Source: Acidovorax sp. SUPP3334
GTDB lineage: Bacteria > Pseudomonadota > Gammaproteobacteria > Burkholderiales > Burkholderiaceae_C
Assembly: GCF_030159055.1 (NCBI RefSeq)
Contig: NZ_BQXQ01000029.1
Coordinates: 1-64,000, forward strand
Direction of reading: 5' to 3'
DNA length: 64,000 nt
Shown here: positions 44,440-53,295 of the stretch, in pieces
Numbering within the stretch: position 1 is the first letter of the stretch
How the letters are laid out: every line of letters begins with the position of its first letter
The notes under the pieces: generated by a model
Database searches by the model: none
Told to the model about the DNA's origin: nothing
Seen by the model: only the letters and a program-made list of their open reading frames with translations
Program-made: the position numbers and the translations under genes

Positions 44440-44940
44440 CTATTTCCGATCCGAATCGCCGTGCCGCATGGTCATGCGCTGTACCAGCGGAACGGCATTG
44501 AAGATGGCCAGCGCCAGCAGCGTGCTGAGCACCGCCGTCGCCTCCAGCCCCAGCCCGGCGGCCACCCCGATGGCCGCGGTGAGCCAGATGCCGGCGGCCG
44601 TGGTCAGCCCCTTGACCTGTCCCTCGCCGTCGCCCTTGAGGATCGTTCCCGCGCCGAGGAAGCCCACGCCCGCCACGATGCCCTGCAGCACGCGGCTGTT
44701 GTCCCCCGCGCTGATGCCGGCCTGCTGCGCCACCAGCACGAACATCGCCGCGCCCATCGACACCAGCATGTGCGTGCGCAAGCCGGCCGCCTTGCCCTTG
44801 TTCTCGCGCTCCCAGCCCAGCAGGCCGCCCAGCAGCCCGGCGATGCCCAGGCGCACCACGATGCGCGTGGCCTGGCCCAGGTCGGTCAGGTCGGAGAACT
44901 CCATGGCCACGGTGGTGGCGATCTGGTCCCACCAGCCCAT
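44440..44940 (-). CDS. MgtC/SapB-family membrane protein
   Basis: A 166-residue inner-membrane protein with the MgtC signature: IVVRLGIAGLLGGLLGWERE, KAAGLRTHMLVSMGAAMF and VGFLGAGTILKGD, about five helices. The family is linked to growth at low magnesium and to virulence; this is the short form lacking the C-terminal cytoplasmic domain. ATG 44940 is used (a GTG lies at 44943). It lies upstream of the small basic gene, so both may share the terminator inside soxR. Confidence 0.85.
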   Translation of the reverse strand: MGWWDQIATTVAMEFSDLTDLGQATRIVVRLGIAGLLGGLLGWERENKGKAAGLRTHMLVSMGAAMFVLVAQQAGISAGDNSRVLQGIVAGVGFLGAGTILKGDGEGQVKGLTTAAGIWLTAAIGVAAGLGLEATAVLSTLLALAIFNAVPLVQRMTMRHGDSDRK

Positions 44941-45150
44941 CACGAGCGCGCCCCGCGCAGGGAGTTGAGAAGAAGCAATGTCTTGGTCATCCGCGAATAC
45001 CTCATGAAAAATGAATCGGTGCTGCCGTCGTTACGGGCCTGGAGCGGGCCGCCCTGGAAAGCCGCCAGCCAATGTCGGCCCCGTGTGCGGACTTTGCCAG
45101 CAGCCTCCAGCGACAGCGCAGGTAGGACGCGGCTGGCGCCAGGGCCGACG

Positions 45151-45933
45151 TTACAGCGGTTGCCAGGGCAATGCCAACACGCGCTGCTGCCAGTCCAGCG
45201 CATCGCTGGCGACGGCGATGGCCGGCGTGGCGGCGAGCTGTAGCCAGGTGACCGGCCCCGCCGCAGTCCACGGGGGCAGCCCGCTTTCCAGCGCCAGCCA
45301 CTCGCCGGTAACGGGGTGCGGCAGGCCCAGGTGCCAGGCGTGCAGCCACAGGCGCTGTCGCCCCAGCCGCTCGGCCCACCAGCGGTTGAGCGGGCCTTTG
45401 CCATGCGTGGCATCGCCCAGGATGGGGTGGGCCAGGTGCTTGAGGTGGCGGCGGATCTGGTGGCGCCGGCCGGTCGTGGGCTCGGCTTGCACCAGCGAAG
45501 CGCGCGTGCCGGGAAAGCGCGGGTCGGCCGCCTCGGGCAGCTCCAGCCGGGCCAGGCAACGCAGCGAGGTGTGGGCGCTCTGCACGGGCGCATCGGGCGG
45601 GGCATCGTCGGGGCGCAGGGCGTGGTCCACCTCGGCCGCCGGGGGCATCCAGCCGCGCACCAGCGCCAGGTAGCGCTTGCGCACCGTGTGGTGTTCGAAC
45701 GCCTGCGACAGCGCGCGCGCCGCAGCCGGGTGCAGCGCCATCACCAGCACGCCGCAGGTGCCCTTGTCGAGCCGGTGCACCGGGTACACGTGTTGCCCGA
45801 TCTGATCGCGCAGCACCCGCATGACGAAGCGCGTCTCGCCCGCGTCCAGCCCGGTGCGGTGCACCAGCCAGCCGGCGGGCTTATAGACGGCGACGAGGTG
45901 TTCGTCGCGCCAGAGAAGGTGCAGGGGCTGCAT
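45151..45933 (-). CDS. truC: RNA pseudouridine synthase, TruC-like
   Basis: A 260-residue RluA-family enzyme. The catalytic Asp56 lies in PVHRLDKGTCG, with YKPAGWLVH before it and TGRRHQIRRHLKHLAHPILGD later, the typical RluA/TruC motifs. TruC makes pseudouridine 65 in tRNA; without the specificity regions being tested, a broader tRNA/rRNA role is possible. ATG 45933 gives family length; a longer frame to 46002 adds only low-complexity residues. Confidence 0.85.
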   Translation of the reverse strand: MQPLHLLWRDEHLVAVYKPAGWLVHRTGLDAGETRFVMRVLRDQIGQHVYPVHRLDKGTCGVLVMALHPAAARALSQAFEHHTVRKRYLALVRGWMPPAAEVDHALRPDDAPPDAPVQSAHTSLRCLARLELPEAADPRFPGTRASLVQAEPTTGRRHQIRRHLKHLAHPILGDATHGKGPLNRWWAERLGRQRLWLHAWHLGLPHPVTGEWLALESGLPPWTAAGPVTWLQLAATPAIAVASDALDWQQRVLALPWQPL

Positions 45934-46068
45934 GCGATGAGGGAGAGAAAGGGCAAGAAAAGGAGGCTGGTGAGGGTGCGGCGGGCGCGGCAGGCGCACC
46001 ACGCTCTGCCGGGGACGGCGGGCAGGATAACCGGGCCTTGCCTGGGGGGCCTCGCTGGGGCGCTCGGG

Positions 46069-47571
46069 TCACCGCCGCCGCGCCGCTTGCGGGCGGGCCG
46101 CGGCCCATGGCGCGATCACCCCGGCCAGTACCTTCACACCCTGTTCGATCTGCTCCACCGTCAAGCTGGCATAGCCCAGCATCAGCCCGCCCGGCCGCTT
46201 CGGCTGCCCGCGCTGCGGTGGGGCGAAGAGCGGCGACAACGGGTACACCCCCACGCCCTGTTCGCGCGCGGCGGCCACCACGGCGGTTTCGTCCCGCGGG
46301 CGCAGAAACGGCAGCCACAGCACCGCGTGCAGCCCTGCCGCCGTGCCGGCCAGCCACGCATCGGCTGGAAGATGGCGCCCGATGGCCTTCAGCAGCGTGG
46401 TGCGGCGGCGTTCGTGCTCGCGCCGGGTGCGCCGCACGTGGCGCTCGTACGCGCCGGTTTCGATCAGCGCCGCCAGCGTGCGCTGCTCCAGCACCGGCGC
46501 GTGCCGGTCGGCCATGCGCTTGGCCTGGCGGAACACCCCAACCAGTTCGGCGGGCAGCACGAGGTAGCCCAGGCGAAGCTGCGGCGACAGCGCCTTGGAG
46601 AACGTGCCCATGTAGATCACGCGGCCATCGGTGTCGATGGCCTGCAGCGCGTCGATCGGGCGCTGGCCGTAGCGGAATTCGCCGTCGTAGTCGTCCTCCA
46701 CGATCCAGGCGCGGCGGCGCTGTGCCCATTGCAGCAGCTCCATGCGCCGCCCGATGGGCAGGACGCCGCCGAGCGGAAACTGGTGCGATGGCGTCACATA
46801 GGCCAGGCGCACCCGGCCGTCCTGCGGCAGGCGGGCGGTGTCCAGCCCCTGTGCATCGACCGGCACGGCGCGCAGTTGCGCGCCCGTGGCTTCGAAGCAC
46901 CGGCGCGCCATCAGGTAGCCGGGCTCCTCGAAGACGAACGCATCGCCCGCGTCCAGCAGCAGCCGGGCACACAGGTCGATGCCCTGCTGCGAGCCATGCA
47001 CCACCACGATCTTCTCCGCATCGCAGGCCAGCCCGCGGGCGCGCCGCAGATAGCCCTGGATCGCGCGGCGCAGTGCGGCATCGCCTTCGGGCGGGATGTA
47101 GCGCAGGCTGTGCTGGTGGCGCAGCAGTTCGGCCTGGTAGGCGCGGCGCCAGGCCAGCGCGGGAAAGTCGCGCGAGGCCACGGCACCGTACAGAAAATCG
47201 ATGCGCGCCGGCGCTTCGTGCGGCAGCGCCGGCATCTCCATGCCCGCCAGGCGCTGGCCGAAGGCAGACAGCCCCAGGGCCGCCTTGCCGCGACGCCCTG
47301 GCGTTGCGGCGGGCCGGCTTGGCCCGGCCGGAGGAATGGCAACGCGCGCGGCGCGCCCCATTGCGGTGACCAGAAAACCTTCGGCCGCCAATTGTTCGTA
47401 CGCCGCCGTGACGGTGGTGCGCGACACGCCCAGGTCGGCCGCCAGGGCCCGGGTGGACGGTGCCCGTGCGCCGGCCGCCAGCGTGCCGTCTGCGATCTGC
47501 GCGCGCAGCCGGTCGTAGATGCGGCGGCCGGTGCCCGGGGCCGAAGGGTTTTGGGGGTGCAACTGGCCCAT
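46069..47571 (-). CDS. MocR-type regulator (GntR domain plus aminotransferase domain)
   Basis: A 500-residue MocR/PdxR-family regulator. Residues about 15-80 are a winged helix (IYDRLRAQIADGTLAAGARAPSTRALAADLGVSRTTV), then a linker and a fold-type I aminotransferase domain with the PLP-binding Lys in GTFSKALSP and the conserved DYDGEFRY. It binds PLP or its aldimines to sense the ligand. It diverges from the paiB-like gene, its probable target, with regularly spaced direct repeats in the gap. Confidence 0.85.
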   Translation of the reverse strand: MGQLHPQNPSAPGTGRRIYDRLRAQIADGTLAAGARAPSTRALAADLGVSRTTVTAAYEQLAAEGFLVTAMGRAARVAIPPAGPSRPAATPGRRGKAALGLSAFGQRLAGMEMPALPHEAPARIDFLYGAVASRDFPALAWRRAYQAELLRHQHSLRYIPPEGDAALRRAIQGYLRRARGLACDAEKIVVVHGSQQGIDLCARLLLDAGDAFVFEEPGYLMARRCFEATGAQLRAVPVDAQGLDTARLPQDGRVRLAYVTPSHQFPLGGVLPIGRRMELLQWAQRRRAWIVEDDYDGEFRYGQRPIDALQAIDTDGRVIYMGTFSKALSPQLRLGYLVLPAELVGVFRQAKRMADRHAPVLEQRTLAALIETGAYERHVRRTRREHERRRTTLLKAIGRHLPADAWLAGTAAGLHAVLWLPFLRPRDETAVVAAAREQGVGVYPLSPLFAPPQRGQPKRPGGLMLGYASLTVEQIEQGVKVLAGVIAPWAAARPQAARRR

Positions 47572-47655
47572 TGAAAATGCCTGAAACTGGTTATTCGGAT
47601 TGTGCCGGTTCTGCGCGACAGTCCGGTTGAATCATTTCTGCACGAGCCACGCCCC
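47572..47655. promoter_or_regulatory. putative MocR operator: three spaced direct repeats
   Basis: CTGGTT (47587), CCGGTT (47605) and CCGGTT (47623) lie in the same orientation with starts exactly 18 bases apart in the 84-base gap between mocR and the paiB-like gene. MocR-family dimers bind direct repeats in such divergent regions, so this is a candidate operator. The spacing is seen directly; the role is inferred. Confidence 0.45.
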
Positions 47656-48279
47656 ATGTACATCCCCCCGCACTTCGCCGAATCCCGACCCGAGCCGCTG
47701 CACCGCCTGCTGCGCGAATACCCGCTGGGCACCCTGGTCACGCATGGCCCGGCCGGCCTGGATGCCGACCATCTTCCGTTCGAGTTCGATCCCGCGGTGG
47801 GCGAACATGGCCAGCTCTCGGCGCACGTGGCCCGCGCCAACCCGCTGTGGCAGCGCTGCCCCACGGGCACGCCGGTCATGGTGGTGTTCCAGGGCCCGCA
47901 GGCCTACATTTCGCCCAACTGGTATCCCAGCAAGCATGAGTCGCACCGCATGGTGCCCACCTGGAACTACGAGGTCGTGCACGCGCACGGCGTGCTGACG
48001 GTGCATGACGACGAGCGCTTCGTGCGCCGCCTGCTGGCCCGGCTGACCCGCCAGCACGAAGCGGCGGAGCCCCGGCCGTGGAAGATGGGCGACTCGGCGC
48101 CCGACTTCATCAACGGGCTGCTGCAGCACATCGTGGGCATCGAGATCGCCGTCACCTCGCTGGTGGGAAAGTCCAAGCTCAGCCAGAACCGCGAGCCGCG
48201 CGACCTCGCAGGCGCCGCCGACACGCTGCAGGCGCGCGGCCATGGCGACCTGGCCGAACGGATGCGGCCCGCTTCCTGA
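47656..48279 (+). CDS. PaiB-family FMN-binding protein
   Basis: A 207-residue flavin-reductase-fold protein of the PaiB family. It opens MYIPPHFAESRPEPLHRLLR and contains the family core YISPNWYPSKHESHRMVPTWNYEVVHAHG and a C-terminal helix GIEIAVTSLVGKSKLSQNR. In Bacillus PaiB affects sporulation and protease genes; in Proteobacteria these proteins often sit beside a MocR regulator, as here. Whether it reduces a substrate or regulates is unknown. Confidence 0.85.
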   Translation: MYIPPHFAESRPEPLHRLLREYPLGTLVTHGPAGLDADHLPFEFDPAVGEHGQLSAHVARANPLWQRCPTGTPVMVVFQGPQAYISPNWYPSKHESHRMVPTWNYEVVHAHGVLTVHDDERFVRRLLARLTRQHEAAEPRPWKMGDSAPDFINGLLQHIVGIEIAVTSLVGKSKLSQNREPRDLAGAADTLQARGHGDLAERMRPAS

Positions 48280-48589
48280 CGCCGCCATCCCGTCTTGCAT
48301 GATCGAGTCTCCGGTCCAGCGCTGTAAGAATCTGCGGAACAGCATGCACGCCCGGATCGAGCCCGCCTGCCCCGTGCATCAAGTGCGGTGTTGGCACACG
48401 AAAGATCAGAAGGCGCTGCATGGGTGAACTCGCAGGGCTCGCAAAGGCATGGACCCATGCGCTGATTGCGGCATCGGGGAGCGCATCCTTCGCGCGGACA
48501 TCTGCGTGCAACGCTTGTTCTGCCAGATTGACGCCGAACAAGCAATTTTCTCTGTCAGTCCTGCCGCGACTCAAGGATAATGATCCGCC
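48280..48589. other. intergenic region upstream of the metallophore-like cluster
   Basis: About 310 bases without a supported gene. Just before the DUF2946 start lies AAGGATAATGATCC (48573-48586), of which GATAATGAT (48576-48584) equals the first half of a Fur box; the second half does not match. TTGACG occurs near 48530. The promoter of the downstream 11-kb run is probably here. Confidence 0.4.
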
Positions 48590-48949
48590 ATGCATACTCT
48601 ACGCACCTCATCAATGCTTGCACGCCTGATCCTGGCGTGGCTCGTATTGACGCTGGGTATCGCCGTGGCTTCGCCCCTGGTCCAGCCCAAGGCGATGGAA
48701 CTGATCTGCTCCGATGGCGGGAGCGCGAAGCTCGTTTTCGTCGATGACAGTGGCGAAGCCGAACAGGGCGCACACCATGGGCTGGATTGTTCCCTGTGCC
48801 TGCCAGCTGCACTGCCCTTGACGCTGGGCCACTACGAGTTGGTGTTGCCCCAGCCTTCTGTCAATGCACGGTACCCTTTTGTGTCGGCGCACATCACGGC
48901 GCTTCTGGGCGCGCCGCTGCCGCCTCGCGGCCCTCCAATCCTTTCTTGA
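48590..48949 (+). CDS. DUF2946 protein, periplasmic Cys/His site
   Basis: A 119-residue DUF2946 protein. It has one N-terminal hydrophobic segment (LARLILAWLVLTLGIAVASP) acting as signal or anchor, then a periplasmic part with His62, His63, Cys67 and Cys70 (HHGLDCSLC). This HH...CxxC pattern fits copper binding and such genes are common next to copper-linked TonB receptors. The start could also be ATG 48614. First gene of the run that continues to 59544; 262 bases separate it from the receptor. Confidence 0.75.
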   Translation: MHTLRTSSMLARLILAWLVLTLGIAVASPLVQPKAMELICSDGGSAKLVFVDDSGEAEQGAHHGLDCSLCLPAALPLTLGHYELVLPQPSVNARYPFVSAHITALLGAPLPPRGPPILS

Positions 48950-49211
48950 TCTTCGGCAACTAAAGCGGCATTGGCTTTGGCGTGGTTTTCGCCAGCCATT
49001 CGCCTCCTGACAGTGCCCTCAGCGCCATTCAGCGCTGAACCATTCCTCTTTGCTCGCCTTTTCTGGCCAGTCCGTTTCGCGCGTTGCTGCGCAGAAACGC
49101 CCGGCCCATTGCCGGCGGTCGTCCGGATGGGCACGAAGCCCGGCCCGTCATGGTCACCGGCACTGCGAAACGCGAAGGCAACCCGTACACCTGTTCACCT
49201 TCCACCAAGCC

Positions 49212-51146
49212 ATGGAAAAAATACGCTCCTTACTGCGTCCTCACGTGATCTCGCTGTCGGCGTCGCTAGCCTGCTGTGGTGCGGCTTTCGCACATACCGA
49301 CAACGACACCTCAACATTACCGGCCGTGGTGGTCGTTGGCAGCCCTGTCATCGAGGACAACCGCACAGATGCCTTCGGCAGCCTGAGTACCGAAGTCAAG
49401 GCCGCGCAGATCCGCGACCTGAACGCTCTGGACTTGTCCTCTGTCTTGCGGCGTACGCCGGGCGTGTCCGTGTCCCGATTCAACCCGGTGGGATCATTCG
49501 GCGGCGACGAAGGGGGCGCTGTCTTCGTGCGTGGGCTCGGGGCCAGCCGTCCAGGCAGCGAGATCAAGACCTACATAGACGGTATTCCTTTCTATATGGG
49601 CGTCTGGAACCATCCGCTGCTGGACCTGATTCCGGTGAACGGCATCGACCGCATCACGGTCTACAAGGGGCCTCAGCCACAGACCTTCGGCAATACCTTT
49701 GCTGCGATCGACGTAAGTCCCAAGCGCGCCATGCGCGAAGGCGTTTCCGCGGATGCTCGCCTGAGCGCAGGCAGTTTTTCCACCATCGTCGAACAGGCCA
49801 GCTTGCAGGTGCGGCAAGGGGATTTGGGTGTGTCCCTGACCCAGGGCGAGGCGCGATCCAACGGCAGTCGCCCGGACGGTGATGGCAGGCTGTCCAACGT
49901 GATGGGTCGGATCGACTACCGGTTGACACCACAGTGGTCAGCGGGACTGAGCCTGCTTTATGCCGACAACAAGGTGTCCGATCCTGGGCAGGAGGGATTG
50001 CCCGCCACGAAGACTGGAAAATTCGATACGCGTGGTGGCTTTGCGGCCTTCTCGGTAGCCCACGAGCATGAGCATGCCCGCGGAACGCTGCAGATCTACG
50101 ACAACAGCGGCCAGAGCAACTGGCGCGACAACCCGGCCCAAGCCGATACCCTCAGTAAGTTTCGCCTCAGCGGACTGCGATGGATGGAAACCCTCCAGCC
50201 GTGGACGGGTGGCGAGATCGTCGCAGGGGTCGATCTTGACCGCATGAGCGGTAGTCTTGCGTTCGGTGGCTTCACCGCGTTCGATGGCGTTTCGCTGCGC
50301 CTGACATCCCCGCATGTGGCGGTCAGCCAGTCGGTGATGTTGGGCAACGACTGGAAGGCAACCCCTTCGATCGGCGTGCGCCTTTATGACCACAGCGTCT
50401 ATGGGCACTCCAGTGCCCCCCATGCGGGATTGGTGCTCGACCGGGGTGATTCGCTGTCTTTTCGCGCTAACGCCTCTCGCGGGCTGAACCATCCCGGTCT
50501 CGATGCCGCATTGCTCAATGCCATCGTGCCGCCACTGGCCAGTGCGCCGACCAGTTGGCGCGGGCTGCGGCCCGAGCGCATGAACCACATGGAGGTGGGC
50601 GTGCGTTGGTCGCCCCGTCCGGGAAGCAGCGTTGATCTGGCGGTGTTTGAGGACCGCCTGAGCCAGCGCTACGTTTTCGCTTTTCCACCGGCCGTGGCTG
50701 TGCCTGGCCTCACTAACCTGGGCTACTACCGCATCAAGGGCGTTGAACTGGCGGCGCAATATTCGATGGACAAATTCTGGTCGTTGTTCGCTGGGCTGAC
50801 GCTGCTCAATCCGAGCCGCAGCGATCTTCCCTATGCACCGCGCCGCGTACTTTCCCTGGGAACGAAATGGCAGAAAGGCGCATGGCGCGCCAGCGTGGAT
50901 GCGCAGACCCAGAGCGGGATGTTCACGCTCAACCGCGATCGATCCGATGGATCGAGCAGCACTTCCCGCGTCGGCGGCTTCGCCGTCGTCAACCTGCGCG
51001 TGGCCTACGCCCTGCCGAGTTTGCTGGGGCCTCGGGGCGAGGTCTTCATCGCGCTGGAGAACCTCGCTGATCGCAGGTACGCGTACCGCAGCGGTTATCC
51101 CATGCCCGGCCGATCCGCCCAACTGGGTGTGACCCTGAGCTTGTGA
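49212..51146 (+). CDS. TonB-dependent outer-membrane receptor
   Basis: A 644-residue receptor. A signal peptide (about 1-28, ending AAFA-H) is followed by the plug domain (LSSVLRRTPGVSVSRF, VFVRGLG, DGIPFYMG, RITVYKGP) and a 22-strand barrel ending in the Phe-less but typical LGVTLSL. A weak TonB box may be TLPAVVVVG (about 36-44). Although near copper-type genes, its own ligand cannot be read off. ATG 49212 is the start with the signal peptide. It is 50 bases before the next gene of the cluster. Confidence 0.9.
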   Translation: MEKIRSLLRPHVISLSASLACCGAAFAHTDNDTSTLPAVVVVGSPVIEDNRTDAFGSLSTEVKAAQIRDLNALDLSSVLRRTPGVSVSRFNPVGSFGGDEGGAVFVRGLGASRPGSEIKTYIDGIPFYMGVWNHPLLDLIPVNGIDRITVYKGPQPQTFGNTFAAIDVSPKRAMREGVSADARLSAGSFSTIVEQASLQVRQGDLGVSLTQGEARSNGSRPDGDGRLSNVMGRIDYRLTPQWSAGLSLLYADNKVSDPGQEGLPATKTGKFDTRGGFAAFSVAHEHEHARGTLQIYDNSGQSNWRDNPAQADTLSKFRLSGLRWMETLQPWTGGEIVAGVDLDRMSGSLAFGGFTAFDGVSLRLTSPHVAVSQSVMLGNDWKATPSIGVRLYDHSVYGHSSAPHAGLVLDRGDSLSFRANASRGLNHPGLDAALLNAIVPPLASAPTSWRGLRPERMNHMEVGVRWSPRPGSSVDLAVFEDRLSQRYVFAFPPAVAVPGLTNLGYYRIKGVELAAQYSMDKFWSLFAGLTLLNPSRSDLPYAPRRVLSLGTKWQKGAWRASVDAQTQSGMFTLNRDRSDGSSSTSRVGGFAVVNLRVAYALPSLLGPRGEVFIALENLADRRYAYRSGYPMPGRSAQLGVTLSL

Positions 51147-51196
51147 TCGATGTCACCCACTCAGTCCATTCAACTTACTACACAAGGAATTCCATC

Positions 51197-51697
51197 ATGA
51201 CAACCATCCGTCTCTGGCCTGGCAGGATCGCCATGTCCCTCGGTTTTTTTCTGAGTGCCTTGACGTGCAGGGCCGGCGAATCACCGGACGAAGCCGCCAT
51301 TCGCCAGGTCATTCTCTCGACCTGGAACAAGCCGAACGCACCTGTGGAGGTGGGGCCCGTGGTCGTGGCGGGTGTGAACGCCATCGCAGGATGGACGCAA
51401 GGCACGCGCGGCGGGCGCGCCCTGATGACGCGTGACCAGTCCGGCCGGTGGTCGGTCGCGGCCTGTGGCGGCGACGGCCTGAAAGACGCGAAATCGCTTG
51501 AATCCACCGGAATGGGGGCGGCCAGGGCAAAACAGCTCAGTGCTGCTCTGGCCCAGGCCGAAAGCGCCATACCCGCAGCACGAAAGGCGCAGTTTTCCAC
51601 CTTCGACGGTCTTGTTCGCATGGACGCGGGGGGGCAGCATTTCGGGCATGAAACCTCTTCCCATATTGGCTTAGACGTTCCGGGTGCCAAGCCATGA
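51197..51697 (+). CDS. copper-uptake-system-associated periplasmic protein
   Basis: A 166-residue exported protein. The signal peptide spans about 1-26 (IAMSLGFFLSALTCRA). The mature part shows DEAAIRQVILSTWNKP, VVVAGVNAIAGWTQGTRGGRALM, and VAACGGDGLKD, a pattern I recall from proteins annotated as copper uptake system-associated and found beside TonB receptors and DUF2946 proteins. Exact role unknown. Its TGA overlaps the ATG of the E1-like gene (51694-51697), tying uptake genes and biosynthesis genes into one operon. Confidence 0.7.
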   Translation: MTTIRLWPGRIAMSLGFFLSALTCRAGESPDEAAIRQVILSTWNKPNAPVEVGPVVVAGVNAIAGWTQGTRGGRALMTRDQSGRWSVAACGGDGLKDAKSLESTGMGAARAKQLSAALAQAESAIPAARKAQFSTFDGLVRMDAGGQHFGHETSSHIGLDVPGAKP

Positions 51698-52857
51698 TGC
51701 TGCCTCCCTTGGTCGCGCCGCAGGCGGAACTGACACCGGAAGAGATCGGCCGTTACAGCCGCCATCTCCTGCTGCCGGACGTTGGACTGAACGGGCAACG
51801 ACGCTTGAAGTCCGCCCGGGTGCTCGTGATCGGCGCAGGGGGACTGGGCTCGCCGGTGCTGCTGTACCTGGCTGCAGCCGGCGTCGGCCGCATCGGCATC
51901 GTGGAATTCGATTCGGTGGAGGTGTCGAACCTGCAGCGCCAGGTGATCCACGGCATGTCCGACCTCGGGCAGCCGAAGGCGCAAAGCGCCGCGCGAGCGC
52001 TTCGGGCACTCAACCCGTTGGTGGACATAAAGTTGCATGTCCAACGGCTGGAGGCGCACAACGCGCTGGAGATCCTCGATGGTTACGACCTGGTGATCGA
52101 CGGCACCGACAACTTCGCCACGCGCTACCTGGTCAACGATGCCTGCGTATTGGCTGGCAAGCCTTACGTCTGGGGCTCGATCTACCGATTCGAGGGCCAA
52201 GCATCGGTGTTCTGGGAGGACGCCCCCGGCGGTTCCGGCCTGAACTACCGCGACCTGTATCCCGAGCCGCCGCCCCCCGAACTTGCACCTTCGTGCGCCG
52301 AAGGGGGCGTGCTGGGCGTGCTGTGCGCATCCATCGGATCGGTCATGGCCACCGAGGCCATCAAGCTCATCACCGGGCTGGGCGAGTCCCTGCTCGGCCG
52401 CCTGATGGTGTATGACGCGCTGGACATGGCCTGGCGCAGCATGCCGATACGCCGTGATCCGCAGAGAACGCGCATCACGCGTCTCATCGACTATCCGGCG
52501 TTCTGCGGCTTTGGCACTGCGCCATCCGGCGAGGTTCCCGGCATCACGGCTGTTGAACTCAAGGCGCTGCTGGAGGGCAACTCGCCTCCTGTGCTGATCG
52601 ACGTGCGCGAGGCTGCGGAGCGCCACATCGTCAACATTCCCGGATCGGTGCATGTGCCCAAAGGGTCGCTCACGGTGGATGCGTGGCTGGCTGCGTTGCC
52701 CCCGCAGACGCCCATCGTGCTGCACTGCAAGTCCGGCGTGCGATCGCGCCAGGCGCTGCTTGCCTTGAGCGAGCGTGGATATGCCCGCGTGCGCCATCTC
52801 GAAGGCGGCATCCTGGCGTGGGTCGATCAGGTGGACCCGTCGCTGCCCAGGTACTGA
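51694..52857 (+). CDS. MoeB/ThiF-type adenylyltransferase with rhodanese domain
   Basis: A 387-residue two-domain sulfur-activation enzyme (MoeZ/QbsC-like). The N-terminal E1 domain has ATP-binding VLVIGAGGLGSP (43-54), Asp73, NLQRQ (79-83), TDN (138-140) and the conserved Cys201. The C-terminal rhodanese domain has the persulfide Cys345 in HCKSGVRS. It adenylates the C-terminal Gly of a small carrier and exchanges AMP for sulfur. The adjacent JAMM and MoaD/ThiS-like genes supply the carrier. Copies for molybdopterin or thiamine lie elsewhere as a rule; the context here points to a dedicated pathway. Confidence 0.9.
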   Translation: MMLPPLVAPQAELTPEEIGRYSRHLLLPDVGLNGQRRLKSARVLVIGAGGLGSPVLLYLAAAGVGRIGIVEFDSVEVSNLQRQVIHGMSDLGQPKAQSAARALRALNPLVDIKLHVQRLEAHNALEILDGYDLVIDGTDNFATRYLVNDACVLAGKPYVWGSIYRFEGQASVFWEDAPGGSGLNYRDLYPEPPPPELAPSCAEGGVLGVLCASIGSVMATEAIKLITGLGESLLGRLMVYDALDMAWRSMPIRRDPQRTRITRLIDYPAFCGFGTAPSGEVPGITAVELKALLEGNSPPVLIDVREAAERHIVNIPGSVHVPKGSLTVDAWLAALPPQTPIVLHCKSGVRSRQALLALSERGYARVRHLEGGILAWVDQVDPSLPRY

Positions 52858-52864
52858 GCGCCCG

Positions 52865-53281
52865 ATGTTGCTGCTGAGCCATGAACTGGCCGATGCCATG
52901 GTGCGCCATGCGCTGGCCCACCATCCGGTCGAAGCCTGCGGGCTGATCGCCGGCCCGCCCGGTGGGGCGCCCGTGCGACTGGTGCCGTTGCGCAATGCAT
53001 CGAACGCCACTGATGCATTTCGCTTCGATTCGCGCGAGCAACTCTCCGTCTGGCGCGAACTGGACGAGCGCGGCGAGATGCCGCATGTGCTTTATCACTC
53101 GCACACCGCGTCGCGCGCCTACCCGAGCCGCGACGACGTGGCCTTTGCCGCAGACCCGGCCACCCACTACCTCATTGTTTCCACTGTGGACCCACAAAGC
53201 CCGGAGATGCGCAGTTTTCGCATCGTCTCGGGCCGGATCACGGAGGAAGCGCTTGTCATTTCCGACTGTCCAACTCGTTGA
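52865..53281 (+). CDS. JAMM/Mov34 metalloprotease for sulfur-carrier maturation
   Basis: A 138-residue single-domain JAMM protease. The full zinc motif is present: Glu23, His78-Ser-His80 and Asp91 (EXnHXHX10D), with Ser88. In thioquinolobactin synthesis the homologue QbsD trims residues from the end of the carrier QbsE to expose GlyGly. The carrier encoded next also has extra residues after its GlyGly, so this enzyme is expected to cut there. ATG 52865 lies seven bases after the E1 stop. Confidence 0.9.
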   Translation: MLLLSHELADAMVRHALAHHPVEACGLIAGPPGGAPVRLVPLRNASNATDAFRFDSREQLSVWRELDERGEMPHVLYHSHTASRAYPSRDDVAFAADPATHYLIVSTVDPQSPEMRSFRIVSGRITEEALVISDCPTR

Positions 53282-53295
53282 AGGAGCCCATTTTC

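Noticed and set aside
48971-49882. Plus-strand frame over the TonB receptor start
   Set aside because: Composition is that of a shadow frame; the receptor frame has a signal peptide, plug and barrel motifs.
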